Positions 11,113 to 22,757 are shown, counted from the stretch's first letter. The stretch: 64,000 bases of DNA from Humulus lupulus (GCF_963169125.1 NC_084796.1:216094448-216158447), one strand, 5' to 3'. Made by a program: numbers and translations. Notes: generated from the sequence alone by a model not told the origin.

Positions 11113-12810
11113 AGGGACAATTTTTTTGGAGACTAAGAACAATTGTTTTGGGGACTCACTGATACATATGGTTGGGGACATAATTTAATAGATATGGAAT
11201 CTATACCATCTTATAGATTGAATAATGTTTCCTTATTGGGTTGACTTTCGGAACTAGAAAGAGTATGAGCGCTCACGTCACATTCTTATTGTTACACAAC
11301 CTTCACTAGTAAAGACAACGGTACTCTAGGAACAAGATATCGCTCAAAGGGTAAAATGGTAATTTTATTCCCTTTTAATTATGAACCATTAATAGAGGAT
11401 TAACGTTGTATGTAATGATTCTATCAATAAACACTTTATTCATTAATAAAGTACTCTGTAAATATGTCTATAATTATCAAGAGTTCAATCTCATATTTAT
11501 AGTGGAGTAATCATGAGATTAATAAATATGATTATTTAATAAAAGAGCTTTGATTAATAATCTAATATTTATTGGAGCTTAATATTATAGGTCCATAGGT
11601 CCCCAGGGTGGCTCTATCAACACCATAACAAGGTAAGAGTTGATACAAGGGTAAAACTGTAATTTGAAAATTTGAGATGAATTTTATTCTTTGGGTCAAG
11701 TATACATTTATATGATAATTGAGGTTAAATAATTCCTTTGGAATTAGTTATTAAATTTTCAAAAATATGTTTATTAATTTAAATATATAATTTCGAAATT
11801 CATTTATATAAATAAATAAATACTATTTTGAAATTAATTATTTTATTTGAGTGGGAGAAAAAAAATTGGTAAGTCAAAAATAGATTTTGATTTATTGATT
11901 TTAAAAGATGATGATAATGATGATTATCAATTTGAATTTTGAATTTAAAATTTAAATTTTGAAATATGGTTGTCATCTTTTCCTTAAAAAGATAAATACC
12001 TTATTTTGTGGAAGATTGATTTTAGTTAAATAAATAAATAAAAGAAAAATGCTATATCCCTGAAAAGGGCATGTAGCAGTTCGCGCATGACACAGTCCAC
12101 GGACTGTTCCATTCCTGTAGCACTATACTGATATTGTATCAATGTTGTTTTTATTTTATTTATTAATAATTTGAAAATAGATATTTTCAAATTTTGTAAG
12201 TTAGATATTTACCTAAATCAATTCATATCATCGTTATGATGTTATTATTATATTACTATTATTATTATTTGGAATAATAAGGTAATAGAATAATCTCTAT
12301 ATATATGATATAAAATAATAAGAAGAGAGACATAAGAGATATATAAGAAAGAAGCAATACACAAGTCAGTAAGAATTCATAATTTTTATCAGACAAAAGA
12401 TTATATTCTTAATTTTTATTCTAACCTTTCTCAGACCATCATCCAATTTCTCATGTGTTGAGAAATACTTGTGATTCATAAATTACAAACCCATGTTCTC
12501 TATCTTCCCACACACATCTTGAGGTGTAGAGAACACTCTGGAACATCGTGGTTTTAATACTCAAAGTGTTGCATAGGAAGATTGATATATATATATATAT
12601 ACAAAAAGACTGAAGGACACTTGATAGGCTTCAAGAGGTAAATACTTATGTTCTTGATATTCATGTATATGTTTATATGATATATAGAAATATATTGTAT
12701 ATTTATATATATGTTGCATGATTAATAATATTGTATGTTAATGTTTCTGTCTGGATGTTTTCATGATCATATAAACTGTTTATATGATAGATGGAAAATT
12801 TTATTGTTGT
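11113..12810 (+). repeat. 5'-truncated LTR of an unassigned LTR family
   Basis: No gene. Non-coding, AT-rich, aligned by eye in the opposite direction with 27686-29744: shared blocks include the segment around 11180-11240, the segment around 11505-11600 (ATTTATAGTGGAGTAATCATG) and CACTTGATAGGCTTCAAGAGG at 12618-12638. It starts mid-LTR, so roughly the first 500 bp are missing. The 3' end is not sharp; an alternating TA run lies at 12582-12601. Family could be Ty1/copia, but no coding part is attached. Confidence 0.6.
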
Positions 12811-13032
12811 ACACACTGGGCCCACCACACCGATTCCCCTGCATATTCTAATTGTTTTTCCAACATGGGCCTCCTCGGGAAAAACACATTTGATGAGTGG
12901 CATGGAATGACCTCACCTATAAAAAGTTCCCTTGACTAGAAAATACCTTGGGACCTGGTACAACAAATTTTGCGCGTCATTGGGATCCTCAGGCAGTTTT
13001 CCAAAGGTGATATATTCCACGATTGTAGTCAT
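12811..13032 (-). pseudogene. pol: Tat integrase N-terminal fragment
   Basis: Directly after RNase H the minus strand reads MTTIVEYITFGKLPEDPNDA, then FLVKGTFYR, and MPLIKCVFPEEAHVGKTIR. This is the typical linker and start of a Tat integrase (usual form: IxxYLxxGxLPxDxxEA ... LYRRGxSxPLLRCLxxEEA). One in-frame TGA splits it. The zinc-binding and catalytic parts are absent; the sequence ends where the neighbouring LTR begins. Confidence 0.7.
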
Positions 13033-14240
13033 CTAGGTCAGGCCTTTGCGGATCATCTCGACTTCTTTCAATTCTTCCTCTATACTGGGTTTGTCAAGAA
13101 ACTCTACTGAGACTACATTCAATGTGTCCACCTCTTTTGTTGTGGTGAGCTGGGCGAGAGTGTCTAAATTTGTATTTTTCTTGCATGGGACCTGCTCTAT
13201 GTTGTAGAAGTCAAATTTTGACACTTCACTTTTTACCTTGCCCAAATAAGTGGCCATTTTGATCCAACGGACTTGATACTCTCCCAATACCTAATTTACC
13301 ACAAGTAGATAATCTCTAAAACATTGGATAACCTTTGCTTTTAACTCTTTGGCGATCTGGATTCCAGCCAACAATGCCTCGTACTCACCCTCATTATTGG
13401 AAGCACCAAATCCAAATATGAGAACTCTATGAAAGCAATGTCCTTCAGGGGTAATTAGAATTATTCCAACTCCAGATCCGTGCTCGTTTGAGGACCCATC
13501 GACAGAGAGTTTCAACAATTCTTGGATTGGTTCCTTCATGGGTAGTTTTGAAAACAAGTGCACTTGGCCACAAAATCAATGAAGGACTAACCCTTTATGG
13601 CTCTTCTTGGCTTATACAAAATCTTGAACTGACTCAGTTCGATGGCCCACTTCAGAAAATGTCTCGATGCTTCGGGTTTTTGTAAGACCTGCCTTGGAGG
13701 TTGATCGGTTAGAGCGTGTATGGTGTGGGACTCGAAATACGGCCAAAGCTTCCTTGAGGCTAGGATCAGGTAGAATGCGAGTTTTTTTTTATCAAATGCT
13801 AGCGGGACTCAGCTCCCAAAAGCATGTTACTAATATAATATACTGGTTTCTTAGCTCAATTTTCCTCTCGAACTAAAATCGCACTGACCGCATTCTCGGT
13901 TATTGCTAGGTAAAGGTATAAATCTTCCCCGGTAATGGGCTTTGACAAGATAAGGGGTTCGGCTAGGTGCCTTTTTAGGTATTCAAATGCATGCTCGTAT
14001 TCATCGGACCATTCGAACTGTTTGTTTCCTCTGAGAAAATTGTATAAGGGGAGACACTTTTCGGTAGACTTTGACACAAACTTATTAAGGGTGACGACCT
14101 TTTAAGTTAGCACTGGACCTCTTTTCATGACTTGGGTGATGACATCTCTAATAGTGACATGATCTTCTATGGATTAGTCTCAATCCCCCTCGAGTTAACT
14201 ATATCGATGTGTGACCAAGCAAAGACATCGAGCTTATTTC
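13033..14240 (-). pseudogene. pol: Tat RNase H plus RT stub with core deleted
   Basis: RNase H: LSVDGSSNEHGSGVGIIL with the first catalytic Asp, NNEGEYEALLAGIQIAKEL with the Glu, then the CFRDYLLVVNQV region (Asp) and VPCKKNTNLDTLAQL. A frame break sits at about 13290. The RT thumb reads FVSKSTEKCLPLYNFLRGNKQFEW (14077-14010). Upstream the reading frame goes from DVFAWSHID (about 14225), the start of RT, straight to the post-palm segment GIETNP*KIMSLLEM, so the fingers and palm including YxDD are gone. Stops at about 14165, 14130 and 14110. Confidence 0.75.
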
Positions 14241-14489
14241 TTAAAATGCAATTAGGTTCCTTTTGTGCTCAACAGTGACATTTTTTCCATGTTTACAACC
14301 TTTGAGGTTGCTTCCTAGAGAGAATTAACTCCTCTAGCTTCTCCAAGCCTTCGAGCTCAAATCGGGGTTGCCTATCTGTAAGTCAATTTCTTCTCACTAG
14401 GTGACCTTATCTTCTTCCATCTTAGGTTCTTCTGCCCCCTTGATGACCACCATCAAATGGGGCTCCTCAGTGTCCTCAATTATTATCAC

Positions 14490-15022
14490 CGCCTACTACC
14501 CAAGTTGTGATCTTCCCTTCATGGAAATTCTATAGAAATCCTTGACATCGAGTTGATCCCCTCCTGCTATGGAGATCCCAATGGGTGAAGGGAACTTCAT
14601 AGCTAAATGTAGAATGGAAGTTATGGCCTCAAGCACTATCAATGTTGGTCGCCCTAAAATGGAATTATAGGACGTCAAGCAAACTATGACAATGAACTCT
14701 AGCATCTTCGACAGAGCTTATGTTTCATCACCAATGATTACAATGGGCTTGATCGTCCTGATTTATACCATTATTTCTCCTAAGAACCCATATAAAGTTG
14801 TGGAGTAAGCCTTCAAGTCTGTTACTATAGTCCCATATTCTTTAGAGTAGACCTGAATAGCACATTTACAGAGCTCACATTATCAATAAGGATTCTCTGA
14901 ACTCTCCTGTTTGTGAGTGGAATGGTTATGACCAGTGGATCATTGTGTGGGAATCGGACATGTCTTGTGTCCTCCTCCATAAAAATGATAGGTTGCTTGT
15001 CCATTCTCTTTTTCTTTGACAA
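14490..15022 (-). pseudogene. pol: Tat protease remnant
   Basis: [20 protein letters not shown] then [20 protein letters not shown] gives the Tat aspartic protease core; the usual DNGSS/DxGSSA reads DNVSS here. The downstream flap and LTSYNSILGRPTLIVLEAITS block (14705-14610) is the conserved YNAILGRP motif. Between 14705 and 14825 the frame is broken. The stretch 14240-14490 below it is decayed linker with no recognisable domain. Confidence 0.72.
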
Positions 15023-16500
15023 TCACTTCTCCGGAGAGAACATTGTACCATTATGAGTTTTTAGCTCCTGTATATACCTTTTATGGGCCCCATAGCTTGT
15101 TCCGACCAAGTGAGGCCCACATGCGATTGTGGAAATATCTCTCCCCTCAACAGAAGGAGGGATGAAAGGGTTCTCCAGAGCTGATGGTGGGTTCAATAGA
15201 TTTCTTAGAGCTATTCGTGGAATCTGCACGGATGGCTGATTGGGAGCTACCCAATTTAGGGCATACTATGCTAACGGTCCAGCTCGAATGAAAGTCTCGA
15301 TCTCACCCTTCCATTGACGACAGTTGTTAGTATTGTGGCCAATGTCGTTATGGAAACGACAGAACTTGGCCAGATCTATTTTGCACGTTGATTCCTCATG
15401 GGCTCTGTCTTTTTCCATGGAAGGCGAGCATAATTCTCCAAATATATGTTTCCAAAGATTGTGAATATCGAGGCGTACTTGTCCCCTGACTTGTTCTTCT
15501 TGGGCCTTTCCTGGTTGCCTTCATTATTTCCTTTCCTCTTGTTATTGTTTCCCACCTAGTTATTATTGGTAGCGGACAGAGTTGAGGGAACAATATTTGC
15601 TACCACTCCAGCAGGCTAAATGGTAATTTGGCTAGTTTCGGCCATTGCGGGTTGCGCCACCTTGAGATTTATCCATTCTTGAGCTTGGGCCAAGAACTCA
15701 TGTGTACTTTTCACTCCTTTCCTTTAGCTTTATTTCCCCAATTCACCTCCCATGAAGATTCTATATCGCATCGCCATGAGTTTAGCACTGCCATCGGCAT
15801 CTCTAGCTTGAGTTGCTATGTTGGTGAACCCATTTATGTAAGCTTTGAGAGACTCCCCCGACTGTTTTTAATATTGGCCAAGGAATTGGCCTCCACCCAT
15901 ACTTCTTTTGCAGCTCAAAACTGCTTTTTAAATTCTATCGATAACTGTTGCCAGGAGGTGATTGAATTCCTTTTAAATTTGTGAAACTACATCTTGGCTA
16001 CTCCTATCAGTGTCCCAATGTGACTTGACAGTTTAGTCGCTCCGTCATAGTAAGTCATGTGCGGCATCTTGAAACCTATTAGATATAGAGCTGCAGCGAC
16101 ATGATGTGTGAGAGGTTCGAGCTCTTAATTAGAATCGCAATCGTCCTTGTTTCTCCCGTAGAGGAGACACCTCATTTTCTCCTCAATCATAGTAAGCCGC
16201 TCAAGAGTTGGATCATTCACTAACGGGTTGTTTGGGAGTTGGCTATTAGCTTCCATCCCAGGTTGCACGTTATTTAGGTTATCGTCCCTCTAAGCTTGAG
16301 CTCGGTTAATCAGGGCATTCCCATCATCACAGATTATTGAAGGGTTTTCCCTAGTCTGATTATTACTCAAAATGTTTTTGCGGGGTTGTTTTCCCCGTTT
16401 GGCGTTTTAAGTGATCGCGTAAGTCGAACTGATGGTTAGATCAAAAACTTTGAGGTAAATTCAGATGCTTTCTTTGGCCAGTATCCTGCCTTTGAGAGTG
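15023..16500 (-). pseudogene. gag: Tat gag remnant
   Basis: The segment VEGRDISTIACGPHLVGTSY (about 15150-15090) is the conserved gag-protease linker of Tat elements. Upstream, GVKSTHEFLAQAQEWINLK (15720-15660), the Lys/Asn-rich KRKGNNEGNQERPKKNKSGDK (15540-15480) and ANSLANIKNSRGSLKAYING-like sequence near 15890 belong to the gag capsid and its tail. Several stops and frame changes are present. The ORF on the plus strand at 15628-15984 is a shadow of this. Confidence 0.7.
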
Positions 16501-16920
16501 GGTACTGCAAACACTCTCTGAACTCCTCTCATGAAGACTTTCCATACAATAACTTCCTTCAGTAAAGCTCACCACCCTCTGGTGAGGTCACTCAGCTTGG
16601 TCATTCACACAAACTCAGATTCCAGTATGCTGAGATTGAGAAATATAGGCAACTTCTCTGTGGGCAGAGTTTATTGGGTTCTTTGCGCGAGCTGGTACAT
16701 TCCCTTGCTCTCGTGGGTGTGTGGGTGATGAATTGGTGATGGTGGGTGCCTTATTGGTGAAGCAATCCATCATCCATTAGGGCGCACCAATCTAGGTCTC
16801 CCATTATCCACTCCTACGTCTCAGACTGGTGGTAATTCCTTCTAATTTCTTTGCACATGGACACTCGGTCAGACGGGTGCTGGAGGATTTTGGGGGATTT
16901 GTACGTCTGGAAGTAGTCCT
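16501..16920 (-). other. Tat leader or gag 5' region, unassigned
   Basis: Between recognisable gag and the solo LTR. Decayed, no domain found; probably the gag N-terminus and leader of the Tat element. Confidence 0.4.
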
Positions 16921-17818
16921 TTTTTTGGATTTGTGCCCTTAAAGTGTATTTCTATATGAACAATTACTGTTAATTAAATAGAGTTAATATTTTGTACTCA
17001 AATTTTTATTTAATTATACATGTCATTTATCATGAAGATCCAATATTATTGATGTGGTTTTGAATTAAGTATTTGTATAATGATATATATATATATATAC
17101 AAGAGGATTTAATTCAAGATAATATAACAAAATTGTATGTAATCACTAAATAAAGTGGGAACTTTATTTAATAAAGATTATGAGTACGGTTTATCTTCTG
17201 TATAAGACATAACAATTTATCCAAAATAATGATAACGACCCAACAAATAGCATTTTATATAGATAAAATACCACAGGGCTCAAAACTTTGTAGTTGGCAC
17301 CAACCACAGTCCAAATGGACTGTGGCCCATGCATAGGCCTAATGAGATTAGGGCTAGGTCTTCTTTCTACTGTTAGATAAATAGAATATAAAATCATGAG
17401 AAAAAGGGATTAGATGTAATTGCATGATATATTTTCTAACAGAGAAAAATAAAGAAATTTGTTCTCTCTGAATAGTGAGAAGAACACTCTCTCATGTGTT
17501 GAGATTCAAATATGTGTTCTTGTATATCCTACAAAATAGCATAGACATCCACATGTCTCCTTCTCTTTGTGAGATCCATAGTATGGAAGGTGGTTGGTTA
17601 GGAGGCTAAGACTCTACTTGATCTACAAGTGTTATACATGTAGAAGGTATTTGTTTTTTTTATTATTTTTATTCAGATTCATGTTGTATGAGAAAGATCT
17701 CATTATATTTATGGTTCCTAGAGTGATTCGTTCTTATGCTTTAATAATTGTTATTATTGCATTGAAATATTATCCCATGGTTCCGCTGCATTTTCAATCA
17801 CATGATAAAAAACTAACA
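16921..17818 (+). repeat. Solo LTR with GTCCT target duplication
   Basis: Flanked by GTCCT at 16916-16920 and 17819-17823. The left end reads TTTTTTGGATTTGTGCCCTTAA, close to a TGTTGGATTTGTGCCC-type copia LTR start with decayed first bases. The right end has TTCCGCTGCATTTTC and closes in CTAACA, as copia LTRs do just before the primer site. There is no internal region, so this is best read as a solo LTR left by LTR-LTR recombination. An alternating TA run lies at 17082-17098. Confidence 0.68.
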
Positions 17819-17823
17819 GTCCT

Positions 17824-18420
17824 TGTTAGTTCTATTTGAGTGGGCTGAGTTCTAACCACGTGAGTTACCTTCTCGTTCCTACGGTTGTGAGCAGGTCAGT
17901 CATTAATGGGGGTCCTTTTTTATGGCACGGAGATATGAGTTGTGGTCTGAACAAAACAGCTTACATGAGGATAATTATTCCTATAGGATCTGGTCGTGTG
18001 TTATCAACTTGTCCTCCTTCCGGCATTATGGTCAGTTACAGGAGGGGGTAATTGAGACATTATCTCGTCATTACACCTATTGAAGTGGGTGAGGTGGCTC
18101 CTCAACTGAGTCTTCTCCAGTTCAACGACTCCAACATAACCTGGATCGCTATGGTGCTGGCGGGATGACGAATTACCAGTGTCGTGGTGATCCCGTCCTT
18201 GTTTTGGTGTTGTTTTTCAAGACGATGGGGGTACAAAAGTGCCCTCTTCAGCGGGATTGATTGTACAGACCTCTCAATGGTCCCCAAGCCTCTCCGACTC
18301 ATTGTCACGCATCAATCGTGTTAACACCATTTTGATTGAATGAAAAATTTGAATAGGAGATTGACAAGCCTAATTGACCTCTCAATGAAAGTACCAATCT
18401 ATTGACGCGCTTTTTCACCA
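17824..18420 (-). other. Tat leader continuation, no gene
   Basis: Minus-strand leader of the Tat element. A short reading frame at 18308-18102 (SRRGLGTIERS...) may be the decayed start of gag or a leader peptide; no domain can be named. The sequence near the LTR junction reads GTTGGTGAAAAAGCGCGTCAA (18425-18405), typical of Tat LTR ends, but the exact LTR edge and primer site are unclear. Confidence 0.45.
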
Positions 18421-19079
18421 ACATTAGAATTAGAATTCTGAAATAAATAATTATGCTTCTTATGAAACTATAAAGAAATATCAAGCAAGAATTTTACGTA
18501 GTTTAGTGATTAAAATTCACCTAGTCCATGAGTCTTTGTTATTCTATTTATGATCTCTAGAAAAATTGTTTAAGACAATTTTGGTAGAGTTTTTGCATAC
18601 AATATTCCGTCCCTTTTTCAATCCATTCTCCTACTATATTTATAGGGGTTCAATGGGCAGTTTCAGGTAACGTTCAATATTTGGTAACTTACAAGAATGA
18701 GTAACTTCCCAAACATATAAATATATACCTTAAATACATTAATTGCCTGATATTGCACATGTATCAAGCAGAGATTACAATACATTAATTACACATAAAA
18801 TCTCTGAGTTTGTTGGCCTTCAAGCTTTTGTGCTTTATGAGACTACAACAAGCTGAATGCGTCCCTTGAACCAGAGGTTGCATGTTGTGGCGATTTGATC
18901 TTATAGAAGTTCATGGCCCGATCTAGGGGAACCTTTGATAAGTAACCTAGATTGGTATAAGCTCAAGCTATTCATCCTGGAACTAGTGCAAAGCCTCCAA
19001 GGTCTAATCATCTTCATTAAATGCCTGCCAACTGTACCTCAATCAAAACGAATGAGCTCGTATTTTTTCAGGTACAACA
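18421..19079 (-). repeat. 5' LTR of the Tat element
   Basis: Minus orientation, starting TGTTGTACCTG at 19079. A TATA box (CTATAAATATAG, minus) lies at about 18637-18648. Downstream is a U5-like stretch with ACTACGTAAAATTCTTGC (18508-18491), a common plant LTR block. The 3' edge near 18420 is approximate. Confidence 0.6.
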
Positions 19080-20102
19080 ATTTCAGGCTAAATAAAAATG
19101 AACAAAAGAAAATAAAATAAAAAGGCTAAATATTCATCAATGTTAAAAAACCTCATATGCTTGAGAAAGGTTTAGATTTCAAACAAGACAAACTAGCAAT
19201 AATTTTTTTAGCAAAACCCAGACTTGGAGAAGGTAGAGTACGGAAGGGTTTCTTGAATCTTAGGCTTATTTCAATCCAACCTTTTGATGGGTTAAATTTA
19301 TCTCTTTTTAGGGGTCTTAAATTGTGCCTGGATTCTTTTATCCATAGACTAATTACAACACCAAACATAGGTTAAGGCAAAACTAGTCCAGTCTTTTTAG
19401 ATATCTGATGGACCAAACGTGCTTTCAATGTATTACAAACTAGAAGGGATTGGAATGCTACCATTTATGTTTGGAAGAAGGGAGATGTGGGTGGATGGAG
19501 AGGGAAAGAGGGAGAGAGGTGGTGGGAAAGGTGAAAAAACCAAGAGGATTATGGGAAGAAATAAGGAGAAAAAAAGGTGAAAAAACTGGGAAGAAGGCTT
19601 TCAATAAGATACTTATATCGAAAGGGAGAACTAACCTATATCTTTGAGCTTGAACTGGCCTTTGGACAGAAGAGAAATGGCATTAGAGCCCCGATCAATC
19701 TAAAAGATTAGAACAACCACAGGAGTGAGGAAACTAGTAGAGGAATGTTGATTCGAGTAGGTAGCAATACAGCATTGGCAGCTTTCTAACACTCATACTG
19801 CCAATCAGCTATTACCTTCTGGCTTTCTCTTCTAGAAACGGGGGAGAGGAAAGGTGGAAGGACTAAGAATCCTAGTGGGGCTACCATTTACAATCATTCC
19901 ACAAATAGAAGGATTTTGACTCTTCCTTTCTAATTAATTTAAATTACATATAAAGCCTCATAAAAAATTACTAAAAAATAATTATAAGAATAATAAAGTA
20001 ATTTCATAATTAAATGGTAATTTTTCATTTTAACTCTCCATCCTCTATACCAAGTAATTTAAAGGGATTACTACACAACTACAAAAAAGGCTCGCGAGCC
20101 CT
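19080..20102. other. Unassigned intergenic stretch
   Basis: No gene recognised. Two overlapping ORFs on opposite strands at 19153-19375 (about 70 aa each) have no recognisable domain. A purine-rich run covers 19470-19610. CTACCATTTA occurs twice in direct orientation near 19458 and 19883. Nothing supports a specific element type. Confidence 0.4.
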
Positions 20103-21125
20103 TGTAACACCCTAATTTCTCATAGATTACCGAGAACACAGCGTTGGATCATAATTCATAAATATTTCTCTTTTATTGAATAAAAACTTGAAAATAAATA
20201 CATGGATCCATGGTTTTACAAAAATAAAATAATTGTCTTTAATGTAAAAATGAGCAACATTAAAAATAAAACTTTAAAAGAACACATTCTTTATTAAAAA
20301 TAAATAAATAGGCCCGCTTGATCTTCCTCGACTATATGGTCCCCACGAGTACATCACGAAGCTCTTAGGTCCCACTCGTCGCTGGCCTTTCTATCCTTAA
20401 TTTCTTGAAATAACAACATCATAAGGAGTGAGCTTCTAAGCCCAGTATGGAAAATACAAACAAGAGTTAGTCATATAATCATATAATCAAAACATACCAT
20501 AAATTTCACCAAAGTCATATCAAAACTTATACTAATCATACAACAATAAACCTTAGGACATATCATAACCTATATCATATCATAAATCATTTTCTAAGTC
20601 ATATCTGTAAATCATAAGTCATAGTTCATAAATCATAGGTCATAAATCATAATCTTTACTATAGGTCATAGGTCATAAGTCATAATCATGATCGTAACTA
20701 TGGGTCATAATAACAAGTCAGATATAATAAAAAGATAAGTTTTTATACAAGGGCGGCAATTAATCCCCGGACAAAAGTCCGTCATACACCGGAAATCACT
20801 TAGATCCGTCATAAAGTTTTTTGCAACTGAGCCTACCGAACATAGTCCGTCATACATCATTGGACATCTTAGGTCCAGACACAGTTACCCCTTTATTGTA
20901 CCTGAAATGTTAGGTCATAGAAACATAAACTATATCATAAACTACATAAACTATGTCATAATACTAAACTACCTAATCATCCTTACCAAAAACTGGAATA
21001 TTGGCGACAAGAGCAAGATTAAAACTCCTAAAACCAAACATAAAGAAAGCATAAGTTTATAATGAAATGAAGTTGAAAATAAGATCTAAACAATTGGAAC
21101 AAAGACTTACCAAAAACCTTAAGTT
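20103..21125 (-). repeat. Chromovirus-type LTR fragment (3' part)
   Basis: In minus orientation it ends ...AGGGTGTTACA at 20103, the standard LTR end, and carries ACTGGGCTTAGAAGCTCACTCC (about 20448-20426), the motif shared with the other chromovirus LTRs here. The 5' part (U3) is missing at 21125. No primer site follows at 20102, so it is a solo or truncated LTR. A run of short CATAA/GTCATA repeats lies at 20600-20720. Confidence 0.65.
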
Positions 21126-21670
21126 TAGCAAGGACTATTAATTAATTTAGTTTTGTAGGTTGTGAATTTAATAGCAAAGTGCACTCTTTGCAAAGTGAAG
21201 TAAATTTGCTAGCAAGGACTATTAATTGCAAATGGTACATACATTATTTTCTTTCTTGTTTTAGTATTATTAAACTTTTGTTAGAGGGGCTTAAACATCT
21301 TAAAAATTCATCCATAGTGAAGTAGGTTCTGAGATTAAAATTGTGTGTTTCGGTGATAACAGAAGGTTCAGAACTATGTGTTTTAGTGAAGTAGGTTCTG
21401 AAAAATTTGTTTGTGTGCTACGGAGCTATAAGGAAGAAACTTATTGTGAGTTGTTTGAATTGTTTGACTTGTTGTTCACAGATGGTTATATCACTATTAT
21501 AGGGGAAATGCTGCTCGATTTTATCTAGAATTATGTATTTTATTATTCTATTACTATATTTGTATTATGTTGTGCTTATTCGATTGGATTTGATTAGATT
21601 GACAAATGGTTAGCTTACTAATATAGGAGAAATGCTGCCCAATTTTTTCGTATGCTTATTTAGTTTTTTT

Positions 21671-22229
21671 TTTTTTTTTAAATTTTTCAAAGACATAGGA
21701 GATGATATCGATAGAAAATGGATGTCAGTGAATAGGTTATCTGTTGAATATAAAAACGGGGTCAACCTTTATCTGACCAGTCTACCAAAACATCTCGAGA
21801 TTCCAAATAATGTAGAAATTGTGCAACCTAAAGTAAGCAACTACAACTTCAATTATTTTAAAAATATATAGTTGAATTTTACTAATATTCTTTATATTAA
21901 GTATTTTTATTTAAATATTAGTATCCACATCAACCAGACAATATGGCATTTGGATATTATGTGATGAGGATGTTGAAGGATTACATTGAACATTCACGAC
22001 CTGGACGTTACTTGAAGAAAGAGGTATGTATATAAATTTATACAAAGTTAACAATTTATTTATTATTAAAGTATATATAATTAAATAATAATTAACTAAT
22101 ATATTTTACTTTGTATTTTTTTTGTAGCTAAACACTACGCCATATACACCAGCACCGATTAATGAAATGCGACAACACTGGGCAAACCATATGCTACCGA
22201 TAATTCAAAGTCATCGTCCCACATATTAG
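21671..22229 (+). pseudogene. Chimeric remnant: transposase-associated exon plus ULP1-like C-terminus
   Basis: Exon 1 (to 21832, donor GTAAGC) encodes DRKWMSVNRLSVEYKNGV, like the start of the plant transposase-associated domain of TNP2 proteins. Exon 2 (21922-22023, acceptor AG, donor GTATGT) encodes YPHQPDNMAFGYYVMRMLKD, the C48 (ULP1-like) cysteine protease signature QPxxxxCGYYVM, with Phe in place of the catalytic Cys. Exon 3 (22128-22229) encodes an ordinary tail ending in TAG. ULP1-like genes are often carried by plant DNA transposons. The missing cysteine and the loss of the His-Asp portion mean no protease activity is expected. Confidence 0.62.
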
Positions 22230-22557
22230 GTTTTTTTTTACTTTTTATTTCTTACTATATGTCTAGCTAGCTAGTGTAATATTTGTTAATTTTGTATGTT
22301 TAACAACAAATATTACATTTTTGTATATTTAGCTAGCAAAAATATATTATATGCACATTTCAGTTTTATTAATGAAAATTCACAATTTAAATTTGCATAT
22401 AATTTAGATTTTTAAATTAATATATTTAATTCTATTTTTAAAAAATTTTATATATTTAATTCTATTAATTAATATACTAAAAATAATTATTTAATTTTTT
22501 TTTTTAAATACAAAAACCAATGATGACTCGTTATATGAGTCATTGAATGTCTACAAA
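22230..22557 (+). other. 3' non-coding part of the CACTA remnant
   Basis: AT-rich, no gene. It lies between the ULP1-like exon and the palindromic subterminal repeats. Confidence 0.5.
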
Positions 22558-22757
22558 GTCTCCCCATAGGAGACGTTGTAGGTACCTATGACGTCTCCCA
22601 TGGGGAGACATTGAATGTCTACAAAGTCTCCCCATGGGAGACGTTAAATTTCTATAAAGTCTCCCCATGGGAGTCATCATAGGGCTACTTTAGATGGCTC
22701 CTGCAACAACATCTCCCCTAGGGGGAGACATTAAATGTCTACAATGTCTCCCCCATG
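22558..22757. repeat. Subterminal palindrome array of CACTA remnant
   Basis: Palindromes of the type GTCTCCCCATGGGAGAC at 22558-22574, 22593-22609, 22626-22642, 22659-22675, a longer variant at 22711-22729 and a half site at 22746-22757. Start-to-start spacings are 35, 33, 33, 52 and 35 bp. They end 30 bp before the terminal TTGTAGTG. In En/Spm-type elements, subterminal repeats are bound by the TNPA protein; this placement suggests the same role. Confidence 0.75.

Larger units (their letters stand above)
12811..19079 (-). mobile_element. Degenerate Tat-type Ty3/gypsy element
   Basis: Minus strand: LTR (19079 to about 18420), leader, gag, protease, a stub of RT, RNase H and the start of integrase, then loss at about 12810. 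The gag-protease linker and protease match the Tat (Ogre/Retand-like) branch rather than chromoviruses. A solo LTR with a 5-bp target duplication is inserted in the leader. All coding parts are decayed. Confidence 0.82.

Noticed and set aside
12955..12985. LTR end and primer site (GGTACAACAAATTTTGCGCGTCATTGGG)
   Set aside because: It resembles a Tat LTR end, but the opposite strand encodes the conserved linker between RNase H and integrase in frame (YITFGKLPEDPNDA), so it is coding sequence.
19153..19375. Overlapping 70-aa ORFs on both strands
   Set aside because: No domain, no codon bias signal by eye, surrounded by repeats; chance ORFs.
22558..22757. CRISPR-like array of spaced palindromes
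   Set aside because: Eukaryotic context, palindromes 30 bp from a CACTA terminus and similar spacers; subterminal transposon repeats explain it.
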